Origin: Hyphomonadaceae bacterium UBA7672
Lineage (GTDB): Bacteria > Pseudomonadota > Alphaproteobacteria > Caulobacterales > Hyphomonadaceae
Reading direction: 5' to 3'
DNA length: 15,476 nt
Assembly (NCBI GenBank): GCA_002483135.1
Contig: DLHI01000031.1
Span: forward strand, 1 to 15,476
The notes under the pieces were generated by a model that worked only from the letters and a program-made list of their open reading frames with translations, had not been told where the DNA came from and did not search any database. Shown here in pieces: positions 9,865 through 15,412 of this stretch (positions are counted from its first letter, which is position 1; each line of letters begins with the position of its first letter). Both the position numbers and the translations under genes were made by a program.

Positions 9865-9948
9865 CATCGATCCAGCTGCTACGCAGCCAGCCCCTTCCGT
9901 CTCGATGCTCCGCATCGATCCACCTTCCCCACGTCGTGGGGCAGGACC
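9865..9948 (-). repeat. Three-hairpin repeat, copy R2 (inverted)
   Basis: Same element as R1 in the opposite orientation. Hairpins read on the plus strand: GCTGC/GCAGC (9875-9887), CGATGC/GCATCG (9903-9917) and CCCCACG/CGTGGGG (9927-9941). The stem sequences differ from those of R1, but every stem still pairs. Confidence 0.85.
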
Positions 9949-9967
9949 AGATACCACGCCCACCGCC

Positions 9968-10049
9968 GGTCCTCCACCGCCGAAGGCGGGGGAGGTGGAT
10001 CGCCGCGCAGCGGCGAGACGGAGGGGGCTGCGCGAAGCGCGGATCGCTC
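9968..10049 (+). repeat. Three-hairpin repeat, copy R3
   Basis: First stem CCTCC-a-CCGCC/GGCGG-g-GGAGG with loop GAA, second stem CGCCGC/GCGGCG with loop GCA, third stem GCGC/GCGC with loop GAA. The first 60 or so bases are essentially identical to R5; the third hairpin differs. Confidence 0.85.
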
Positions 10050-10064
10050 AACAAGCGCGCTGCA

Positions 10065-10150
10065 AGTCCTGCCCCGGCAAAGCCGGGGAAGGTGGCAGGC
10101 GCATCGCGCCTGACGGAAGGGGCCGGCCGCCAAAGGCGGACGGATGCCTC
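10065..10150 (+). repeat. Three-hairpin repeat, copy R4
   Basis: Stems CCCCGGC/GCCGGGG with loop AAA (10072-10088), CAGGCGC/GCGCCTG with loop ATC (10096-10112), and CCGCC/GGCGG with loop AAA flanked by a further CCG/CGG pairing. It ends in GGATGCCTC like R1. Stem sequences differ from all other copies while pairing is kept. Confidence 0.85.
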
Positions 10151-10161
10151 AACAAAGCAAC

Positions 10162-10422
10162 TCAGTCCTCCACCGCCGAAGGCGGGGGAGGTGGATCGCC
10201 GCGCAGCGGCGAGACGGAGGGGGCTGCCTGCGAAGCAGGCGGATCACCCTCACCCTCCAACCGGATCACCACGCCCTCGCGATCCGGAAAAACATCCTGC
10301 GCCATGTTGTGAAACCGCACGGGAATCCCGATCTCGGAGACCTGATCCCGAGACCACCCCGCTATCGCCTCCCCCTCAGGATCGCCTAGCGATAATGGTT
10401 GCACATGGGAGGAGGTTACCAC
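10162..10422 (-). CDS. Doubtful small ORF running into repeat R5
   Basis: An 86-codon frame from a GTG at 10422. The first 58 residues (for example EIGIPVRFHNMAQDVFPDREG) look protein-like and use G/C-ending codons. The last 28 are translated from repeat R5 (Pro-rich PPPPPSAVED end). There is no ribosome binding site before the GTG, and the frame reaches back only to a TGA a few codons upstream. I do not recognise it. It may be a gene remnant whose start was lost and whose end was replaced by the repeat, as happened to the DUF559 gene. Confidence 0.28.
   Translation of the reverse strand: MVTSSHVQPLSLGDPEGEAIAGWSRDQVSEIGIPVRFHNMAQDVFPDREGVVIRLEGEGDPPASQAAPSVSPLRGDPPPPPSAVED
10163..10250 (+). 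repeat. Three-hairpin repeat, copy R5
   Basis: Stems CCTCC-a-CCGCC/GGCGG-g-GGAGG, CGCCGC/GCGGCG and GCCTGC/GCAGGC with loops GAA, GCA and GAA. Almost identical to R3 up to the third hairpin. Last copy of the cluster, 300 bp before the promoter of the DUF262-HEPN operon. Confidence 0.88.
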
Positions 10423-10556
10423 GAACAGGACAGTAGCTCATGGGTGTATGATCAGACGATCTGCGCCTGCCGCGCAGCTGTGCCGCCCGAAAATCGCTCC
10501 GATCAATACGCCCAAGCGACATGAAGCAATGCCAGCTAGATACTAGTTCTCGCTAT

Positions 10557-10585
10557 TTGAAATCGGCGGCACGCACGAATATAAG
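10557..10585 (+). promoter_or_regulatory. Sigma-70-type promoter of the DUF262-HEPN operon
   Basis: TTGAAA (10557-10562), a spacer of exactly 17 bases, then TATAAG (10580-10585). This is the best promoter match in the window and lies 32 bases before the DUF262 start codon. The preceding stretch from about 10430 holds no gene I can support. Confidence 0.65.
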
Positions 10586-10617
10586 GTTCAACCGGAAGCA
10601 GAAATTGGCCGCCCATC

Positions 10618-11718
10618 ATGGTACAACTTGAGACTCAAGTCCTTAAGTCCCGCCAAAAAGTCAAACGCGATGGCTACGACATGTCCATCGGCGAGCTAGT
10701 CAGCATATACGAAAAAGGCGAGCTGTTCATTCATCCTGAATACCAGCGGCTCTTTCGTTGGGCTGATGACAAAAAGACGGGGTTCATTGAGAGCTTGATA
10801 CTCAACATCCCTATCCCGCCAATTTTCGTCTACACGAAAGATGATGGAAAGTGGGAGTTGATCGACGGACTTCAGAGAGTCAGCACGATTCTCCAATTTG
10901 TGGGCGCGTTGAAGGACGCCGAGGGCAAACTTGTATCACCCTTCACACTGGCACCTACAAGATTGATACCCGGCCTTGGAGACTACGTTTGGGACAGGAA
11001 GCTGTCCAAAAATGTTGGCACCTCTTTGCCGGACAAACTTAAGCTGGACTTTCGCCGGCAGCGTTTGCGTGTCGAAATTCTCGGTCCAGACTCCGACGCA
11101 TCTACAAAGTTCGAGTTGTTCAAGCGACTCAACACCGGAGGAGCACCACTTCAGCGTCAAGAAGTGAGGAACTGCATCATCGTTTCTATGCAGCCGAATC
11201 TGCTCGCCGATATTCGCGCCATTACGGAGTCGAAGTCGTTCAAACTCACTACGGACCTCACAACGAGGCAAAAATCAGAGCAATACGACAAGGAGTTAAT
11301 CACTCGAATTCTAGTCTATCAGATGTATGAGTTCGACGGCCGAAAGGACTTGCACGATTATCTTGACGACAGCGTCATAGATATTGGCGCCACCGACACC
11401 GACTGCACACAGGTTCTCAAGCATATTCAACGAACGATGGACTTGCTGGCGAGCACCATGGGCGACTCGGCATTCAGATCGTACGACGGAAGCAACCATT
11501 CAGGCGGCTTCTCAATCGCACTGTACGAGTTCATCGTACTCGGCCTATCTGAACATATCGACGCTTGGGTAGCGGCCCCCAAGAAGGCCCTAATCGACAA
11601 GATTAGAAAAATCAGGGACCTACCCAAGTTCAAGGACTACACAGGAGCGGGTGTGAGAGCATCGACGCGATTGGACAAATTCGTGCTTCCTGACGCCGCC
11701 AAGTACTTTGCGCTATGA
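10618..11718 (+). CDS. DUF262 (GmrS/ParB-like) protein, first gene of putative defence pair
   Basis: A 366-residue protein with the DUF262 fold, related to the ParB/sulfiredoxin nuclease-NTPase domain of type IV restriction proteins such as GmrS. Seen: PEYQRLFRW (40-48), a helix ending in NIPIPPIFV (63-71), the phosphate-binding-type motif LIDGLQRVST (81-90; most relatives have DGQQR) and FELFKRLNTGGAPLQRQEVRN (165-185). The C-terminal 180 residues are helical with no recognised domain, and there is no HNH (DUF1524) half. The N-terminus starting at 10618 fits the family, although its ribosome binding site is weak. Codons are less G/C-ending than in neighbouring genes, pointing to horizontal transfer. 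The stop overlaps the start of the HEPN gene (ATGA), so the two products are probably made in fixed ratio and may act together. Confidence 0.9.
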   Translation: MVQLETQVLKSRQKVKRDGYDMSIGELVSIYEKGELFIHPEYQRLFRWADDKKTGFIESLILNIPIPPIFVYTKDDGKWELIDGLQRVSTILQFVGALKDAEGKLVSPFTLAPTRLIPGLGDYVWDRKLSKNVGTSLPDKLKLDFRRQRLRVEILGPDSDASTKFELFKRLNTGGAPLQRQEVRNCIIVSMQPNLLADIRAITESKSFKLTTDLTTRQKSEQYDKELITRILVYQMYEFDGRKDLHDYLDDSVIDIGATDTDCTQVLKHIQRTMDLLASTMGDSAFRSYDGSNHSGGFSIALYEFIVLGLSEHIDAWVAAPKKALIDKIRKIRDLPKFKDYTGAGVRASTRLDKFVLPDAAKYFAL

Positions 11719-12356
11719 CGATCCGCTCAGTCGTCGAGCTTGAGGCTCGCTTCGACGATATTTTTTCTTTCTCGAAGAAAGAAATATTCTCGATCAAGAA
11801 GCAGCTGGTTGGCAAGGATAACAGCTTCGCCTCTCGGGCAGCGGCCGTGTTCTGTTACGCGCACTGGGAAGGCACAATAAAGTACGCCTTTTGGGCGCTA
11901 GTTGATCTGCTCACGCACAAGAAACTCAAACTTTCCGAACTTGCCGAATGTTACTTGCTGTTCGCGATGGCAAACACCTCGCTGCGCAACCCGCCGAATG
12001 GTGTATTCGCTAGTCACGCTACGAGCTTGGCGCTACGCGGCATTCTTGACCGGCGGATATCCCCGAGGATGTTCCCTGAGGATCAAAAAGTGGGAAGTTT
12101 GGATTGGCAGATTTTCTGCCTCTACGCGCCATGCATCTGCGTCGACGTGGCGAGTTTGATTTCTCGACGACTGTTTATCGACGAAAAACTCGTGCCCTAT
12201 CGCCATTCAGTCGCCCATGGGAAACGCATCGACAAAGAGTTTGATTCCTCAAATGCTGGAATAGATTCCTACTGCACTGAGGTGATAGACCTTCTCGACG
12301 CGCTCAAGGCCGAAATACTCAACGGGGTTCAGCAAGAAAACTATCTTCGAAAATAG
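11715..12356 (+). CDS. MAE_28990-type HEPN protein, putative RNase partner
   Basis: A 213-residue, all-helical protein resembling the MAE_28990/MAE_18760 group of HEPN domains. Seen: SFASRAAAVFCYAHWEGTIK (37-56), typical of the first core helices, and the catalytic-type Rx4H motif RHSVAH (R163, H168) at the start of the last core helix. Known of HEPN proteins: many are metal-independent RNases in toxin-antitoxin, abortive-infection and CRISPR systems. Inferred: this is the effector and DUF262 the sensor or controller, giving a two-gene anti-phage module. Translation is coupled to DUF262 by an ATGA overlap. It shares the lower GC content of its partner, unlike the genes on either side. Alternative: a HEPN protein acting as a structural or antitoxin partner without RNase activity. 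Confidence 0.8.
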   Translation: MTIRSVVELEARFDDIFSFSKKEIFSIKKQLVGKDNSFASRAAAVFCYAHWEGTIKYAFWALVDLLTHKKLKLSELAECYLLFAMANTSLRNPPNGVFASHATSLALRGILDRRISPRMFPEDQKVGSLDWQIFCLYAPCICVDVASLISRRLFIDEKLVPYRHSVAHGKRIDKEFDSSNAGIDSYCTEVIDLLDALKAEILNGVQQENYLRK

Positions 12357-12363
12357 CGGCTAG

Positions 12364-12380
12364 AAGCGGCATTGCCGTTT
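12364..12380 (+). terminator. Weak hairpin after the HEPN gene
   Basis: AAGCGGC / GCCGTTT, seven pairs including one G-T, with a 3-base loop, 7 bases after the HEPN stop. It has only three T's, so termination would be weak. Confidence 0.35.
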
Positions 12381-12459
12381 GGCACGAGCACGCCCCACCT
12401 TGGAAGCGGGTAGGTCCTTCGACGACGCACATCGCGCATTTCACTTCGTGCGCTGCCCG

Positions 12460-12666
12460 TTACAAGTCGTCCGCCGGCCCCATCACGCCCTCAACGCCAA
12501 CGCCGATCTCAACGTCGCGCAGCTTCTTCACCTCATCCCGCAGCCGTGCAGCCGTCTCGAACTCCAGGTTCGCGGCGGCTTCGCGCATGTCCTTCTCGAG
12601 GCCCTCGATGACGCGGGCGAGGGTGCGGCGCTTGCCGATGATGCCGGCGAGCCTGTCGCCCCGCGC
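12460..12666 (-). pseudogene. uvrB: Detached 3' end of uvrB (UVR motif)
   Basis: A 68-codon open frame ending in TAA at 12460, with no start codon of its own at the left of the homologous part. The translation carries the UVR motif of the UvrB C-terminus, LEKDMREAAANLEFETAARL (residues 23-42) followed by RDEVKKLRD (43-51), and then a short tail ending PADDL. UvrB is the damage-verification helicase of nucleotide excision repair and this motif binds UvrC. Nothing of the helicase part is present. The preceding codon is the stop of the adjoining secreted-protein gene in the same frame. I read it as a remnant left by a rearrangement at the edge of the DUF262-HEPN insertion. A UvrC or other UVR protein origin is less likely because of the AANLEFETAARLRDE match. 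Confidence 0.7.
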
Positions 12667-13101
12667 CTACTGATCCACACGCTGTCCGGCGAGGAATGTG
12701 TCCTTCACGTAGGCGACGGCCTCCGGGATGGTGATCGAGAACACGCCGCCATTGGCGGATTTCCATTGGTCATAGCCGTTGCGAAACGCGGCGGTGACTG
12801 GCGCGTCCGGGCGCTCCAGCGCGTCCACGCTGCGGCGCACGGCGTCTTCTGAAAACGGCATGTGTCCGCCATTCACGAGGACAACGCTGTCCTTCAGCAC
12901 GACGGGCGGAAATCCCGAGGGCGATCCGTGCACGACCGTCTCTCCCGCGATGATGTCGATCTGCATGACCGTGAAGCGGCTGCCCTCCGGCGCGCCCTTC
13001 AACGTCCACACCTGCCCCACCGCGAAAGGCGCGGGCGCCTCCTGCGCCACGGCCGCGCCGGCCATCAGGGCAAGCGCCGCACCCAGGATCATCCGCTTCA
13101 T
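12667..13101 (-). CDS. Small secreted VGQVW-motif protein
   Basis: A 144-residue exported protein. Signal peptide at residues 1-19 with cleavage after AVA. The mature part begins with PFAVGQVWTLKGAPEGSRF (25-43), a motif I associate with a group of small uncharacterised proteobacterial exported proteins; no function is known. It has no cysteine, so disulfides and lipidation are excluded. The ATG at 13101 is preceded by GGGGGGTGA at good distance. The frame is open back to 13713, but the signal peptide and the ribosome binding site fix the start. The stop codon touches the uvrB remnant directly. Confidence 0.75.
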   Translation of the reverse strand: MKRMILGAALALMAGAAVAQEAPAPFAVGQVWTLKGAPEGSRFTVMQIDIIAGETVVHGSPSGFPPVVLKDSVVLVNGGHMPFSEDAVRRSVDALERPDAPVTAAFRNGYDQWKSANGGVFSITIPEAVAYVKDTFLAGQRVDQ

Positions 13102-13120
13102 GTCACCCCCCGTCTGTAAC

Positions 13121-13177
13121 GCCGCCTCGTCATCCTGCTCCCCATCCGCCTGCGCGCCCAGCCCATTCTCGCCCGCG
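13121..13177. repeat. Short diverged copy of a segment of the HTH gene
   Basis: This stretch resembles 13804-13858, inside the HTH gene, at about 79% over 47 aligned bases beside a 2-base indel. In the minus-strand frame both give a GLG-x2-AD motif followed by DEAA. It lies in the gap between two secreted-protein genes and may be the relic of a duplicated gene end. GC-rich convergence cannot be excluded. Confidence 0.3.
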
Positions 13178-13217
13178 CGCATTCCTTCTCCAGCATGCCG
13201 ATGACGCGAGCGCGCCC

Positions 13218-13667
13218 CTACTCGCTCCTTGTCGCATAGACCGAGGCGCCGCCGGGGCACGTCGCTTCGGGGCATTCGGCTATGGCGGCGACGACGGTCA
13301 GATTGCGCGTTGCGTCGGCGGTATAGGCGAGCGTGGCCAGCTGGATGTCGCCGGCCTTCGCGCCCCACACGATTTCGCCCACCGGCTGCTGCTCTGGCGT
13401 CATCAGCATCAGTCCCACGCGCGTGCACGGCGCAGCGCAGGCGGCGGCGAGAAGATAGGTCTTGCCTGCCTCCGCATCGAGGCTGACGCCGAATCCGCTG
13501 CCCGCGCCGACGGCGTTGAAGCCCTGCTTCGCATCGGTCCAGACCCAGCCGGCCTTTTCGGCGGCGACATTCATGCCGCTCTCCAGCAGATGCTGGAACG
13601 GCGTGGATTGCGCGAGGGCCGGCGCCGCGAGGGCGGCAAGAGCGATGATGGCGGCGCGTTGTTTCAT
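13218..13667 (-). CDS. Small secreted four-cysteine protein
   Basis: A 149-residue exported protein. Signal peptide at residues 1-19 (hydrophobic core AAIIALAALAAPALA, cleavage after ALA). The mature domain looks beta-rich, and its cysteines at 77, 81, 132 and 137 would allow two disulfides in the periplasm. I know no named family for it. The ATG at 13667 has GGAGGA 7 bases upstream; the frame's earlier ATG at 13685 lacks a site. It sits between the HTH gene (42 bp) and the VGQVW-type secreted protein, all on the same strand, so the three may share a transcript. Confidence 0.72.
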   Translation of the reverse strand: MKQRAAIIALAALAAPALAQSTPFQHLLESGMNVAAEKAGWVWTDAKQGFNAVGAGSGFGVSLDAEAGKTYLLAAACAAPCTRVGLMLMTPEQQPVGEIVWGAKAGDIQLATLAYTADATRNLTVVAAIAECPEATCPGGASVYATRSE

Positions 13668-13709
13668 GGGCGTTCCTCCGCGCACATGTTCGCCGCCCGG
13701 ACGCGCCCG

Positions 13710-14249
13710 TCAATCCGCCGGCGGCAGGCCGTCTCGCACATCGCGCTGCAGGCTTGCGCGGAGCTGTTCCGGGGTCGTGAACTCCTCATAGTCAGGATGA
13801 GCCGCCGCCTCATCCCGCGCCACATCCGCATGCTGGCCCAGCCCGCCCTCGCCCGCCTTAGACAGGTCCGGCCCCTCCGGCGGCGCCAGCCGCTCCACCG
13901 CCCCCACGCCCGCAAGCCGCCGGTCGAGCTCGGCCAGCGCCGCGTCATCGCCCGCCGCCAGCAGCTCCACCGCCTCGCGCATGAACGCCCGCATCCGCGC
14001 CCGCAGCGCGTGCTCGGCATCCACCGCGCGGTTGCCATCGCGGATCGCCTCCAGCGTGCGCCGCGTCAGGTCCGCATTGCGCTCCAGGTCGAGATCCTTC
14101 TTGCGCCAGCCCCCGCGCAGCGCCCACCCCGCCAGCGTCTGCGGATGCACGCCCAGCCGCCGGGACACCTCCGCGCGCGACTCCCCCATCCGCACCAGCC
14201 GCTCGGCCTCGAACGCCAGCCCCATCGTCTCCGCGTATGACCGCGCCAT
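13710..14249 (-). CDS. Helix-turn-helix protein, terminase-small-subunit-like
   Basis: A 179-residue protein with an N-terminal helix-turn-helix at about residues 13-45: EAERLVRMGESRAEVSRRLG, then VHPQTLAGWALRGGW. This layout is seen in phage terminase small subunits and in some transposon or regulator proteins. A helical middle (60-120) and a probably disordered acidic C-terminus follow. The frame begins at 14273, but the ATG at 14249 has GGAGG 5 bases upstream and is preferred. No large terminase subunit or other phage gene is present, so a packaging role is not supported here; a DNA-binding role is. Confidence 0.7.
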   Translation of the reverse strand: MARSYAETMGLAFEAERLVRMGESRAEVSRRLGVHPQTLAGWALRGGWRKKDLDLERNADLTRRTLEAIRDGNRAVDAEHALRARMRAFMREAVELLAAGDDAALAELDRRLAGVGAVERLAPPEGPDLSKAGEGGLGQHADVARDEAAAHPDYEEFTTPEQLRASLQRDVRDGLPPAD

Positions 14250-14311
14250 CATCACCTCCATCAGGAGGCGCATGATCGACTCAGCTCACACCACCCGGGG
14301 AAAACTTTTTT

Positions 14312-14731
14312 TCAGCGCTTCAGCACAGACGCCGGCACGGCGCCCACCGACACCAGATACTCCGCCATCTTCGCGTGCAGCGTGTTGATCGCCTTCAGCG
14401 GCCGCACCATCACCTTGAAGTGCGTGATCAGCCCAGCGTCATTCCACGCAATGATATCGACGCCATTGATCTGGATCCCGTCCACCACCGAGAAGAACTC
14501 CAGCACGGCCGACCGCTCCGCATACCACTCCCCGCCATACCGGAAGTGCTCCGTGTTCGGCACATGCAGAGCCCCGCGCAGATAGGTCTCCACCTTCGCC
14601 TTCCCCGCCTGCGGCGTGTGCACCACCGGGCTCTCGAACACGCAGTCGTCGCCAAGTATCCCCGCGATCTCATCCGCCCGCCGCTCCAGCGCAATGCGAT
14701 GCCAGCGCTCGATGGTCTTCGGAATGCTCAT
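14312..14731 (-). CDS. SnoaL-like (NTF2-fold) protein
   Basis: A 139-residue cytoplasmic protein with the NTF2/SnoaL cone fold. N-terminal helices (IERWHRIALERRADEIAGIL, residues 7-26) precede the strand CVFESPVVHTPQAGK (30-44), a helix, and the sheet DGIQINGVDIIAWNDAG (84-100) then THFKVMVRPLKAIN (103-116). This pattern, including the VVHTPQ and MVRPLKAIN segments, is typical of a proteobacterial SnoaL-like group. Substrate and reaction are unknown; relatives include polyketide cyclases and epoxide hydrolases as well as non-enzymes. The ATG at 14731 has GAGGAGA 7 bases upstream. The stop is followed by an A7 run on the coding strand. Confidence 0.88.
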   Translation of the reverse strand: MSIPKTIERWHRIALERRADEIAGILGDDCVFESPVVHTPQAGKAKVETYLRGALHVPNTEHFRYGGEWYAERSAVLEFFSVVDGIQINGVDIIAWNDAGLITHFKVMVRPLKAINTLHAKMAEYLVSVGAVPASVLKR

Positions 14732-14776
14732 GGCGTGTCTCCTCTGCGCGCCAACACTGCACCCACACCCTCAGCC

Positions 14777-14881
14777 TGTCATCCCGGAAGCGCGCAGCGC
14801 TATCCGGGACCCATTCCTCAACCCCGACGGCCTCACGATGGCTCCCGGCTCTACGCGCTGCGCGCTACGGCCGGGATGACA
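14777..14881. repeat. Inverted-repeat element (REP/BIME- or MITE-like)
   Basis: A 105-bp element bounded by a perfect 11-bp inverted repeat, TGTCATCCCGG at 14777-14787 and CCGGGATGACA at 14871-14881. Each half also folds alone: the left with CCGGA...TCCGG around AGCGC-GCA-GCGCT, the right with CCCGGC...GCCGGG around a GCGCGTAG-like hairpin. It lies between two minus-strand genes and encodes nothing. Confidence 0.75.
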
Positions 14882-14886
14882 ACCGT

Positions 14887-14928
14887 TACCCACTCGCTAC
14901 TGCCTACTGCCCACTCCCCACTGCCTCC
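14887..14928. repeat. Heptamer tandem repeat
   Basis: Six adjacent 7-base units with consensus TGCCCAC: TACCCAC, TCGCTAC, TGCCTAC, TGCCCAC, TCCCCAC, TGCCTCC. The stop codon (14904-14906) and the last residues of the adjoining 135-residue protein are encoded inside it, so changes in unit number would alter that protein's C-terminus. Confidence 0.7.
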
Positions 14929-15311
14929 GCATAAAGCGTCCGCCGCGGCCACCCCTTCGCCCGCTCCTCCGCCACCCGCTCCAGCACGCGCGCGAACGCC
15001 GCCGCCTGCCGCGCCTCCATCGCGTCGAGATGCTTCCCCCGACCTCCCAGCAACAGCTCCAGCCGATACGCCTCCCGCACCGCCGCGAACTCCACGCGCG
15101 CATCCGCCGCCCACAGCGGCAAGGTCCGCTCGAGCCACCGCCCCCGCCGTATCGAGATCGGCATGCGCTCCAGCCCGGCCTCGAACTCCGCCAGCCGAGC
15201 CTCCAGCGCCGCCAGCCACCCATCCAATCCCCCGCGCCCGTCCGCCAAAGCCAGCCGCCGCGAGTCCCCGGTATCGCCCGGATGCGTTCTGCGTTTCGTC
15301 ATGAAGCGCAT
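14904..15311 (-). CDS. Hypothetical arginine-rich helical protein
   Basis: A 135-residue, strongly basic and probably fully helical protein. A Leu/Glu/Ala helix (about 29-48) precedes LPLWAADARVEFAAVREAYR (64-83) and a C-terminal helix (96-118) ending in GWPRRTLYAEA. No signal peptide or membrane segment, and no family recognised. Codon third positions are strongly G/C, supporting real coding. I take the ATG at 15311, preceded by GGGGCGGG at 6 bases; an in-frame ATG at 15302 is the alternative. The final residues come from the heptamer repeat. A direct repeat lies just upstream in the likely promoter region. Confidence 0.6.
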   Translation of the reverse strand: MRFMTKRRTHPGDTGDSRRLALADGRGGLDGWLAALEARLAEFEAGLERMPISIRRGRWLERTLPLWAADARVEFAAVREAYRLELLLGGRGKHLDAMEARQAAAFARVLERVAEERAKGWPRRTLYAEAVGSGQ

Positions 15312-15330
15312 TATGCGCCCGCCCCGAGCG

Positions 15331-15411
15331 GTGTCGGAAACTCGCCGCGCACTTTTCCGAAAACCCCAACCCCATCAGCCCACTGACGAATCCAAGTGTA
15401 GGAAACTCGCC
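15331..15411. promoter_or_regulatory. Pair of 16-bp direct repeats upstream of the 135-aa gene
   Basis: GTGTCGGAAACTCGCC at 15331-15346 and GTGTAGGAAACTCGCC at 15396-15411 agree at 15 of 16 bases, with start points 65 bp apart. They fill most of the gap between the partial gene at the right edge and the gene starting at 15311. Two sites in the same orientation suggest a regulator binding pair, or the footprint of a small insertion. Confidence 0.5.
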
Positions 15412-15412
15412 C

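Noticed and set aside
9415..10250. A CRISPR array, because of five repeated units.
   Set aside because: Units are about 85 bp with internal hairpins, irregular spacing and one inverted copy, and there are no cas genes. This does not fit CRISPR.
9408..10436. A 342-codon plus-strand frame across the repeat cluster.
   Set aside because: It is made of translated repeat copies plus antisense of DUF559, with no recognisable domain.
12384..12459. An attachment site or direct repeat marking the right end of the DUF262-HEPN insertion.
   Set aside because: I found no matching repeat near 10430-10560 and no tRNA gene or integrase.
13098..13196. A 32-codon arginine-rich frame (MLEKECARARMGW...) overlapping the start of the VGQVW-type secreted protein by ATGA.
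   Set aside because: It has no ribosome binding site, and the downstream gene has a good one of its own. The overlap may be chance in a GC-rich gap.
13710..15311. A prophage or gene-transfer-agent region, suggested by the terminase-small-subunit-like HTH protein.
   Set aside because: No large terminase, portal, capsid, tail, integrase or lysis gene is present. A SnoaL-like gene and secreted proteins surround it.
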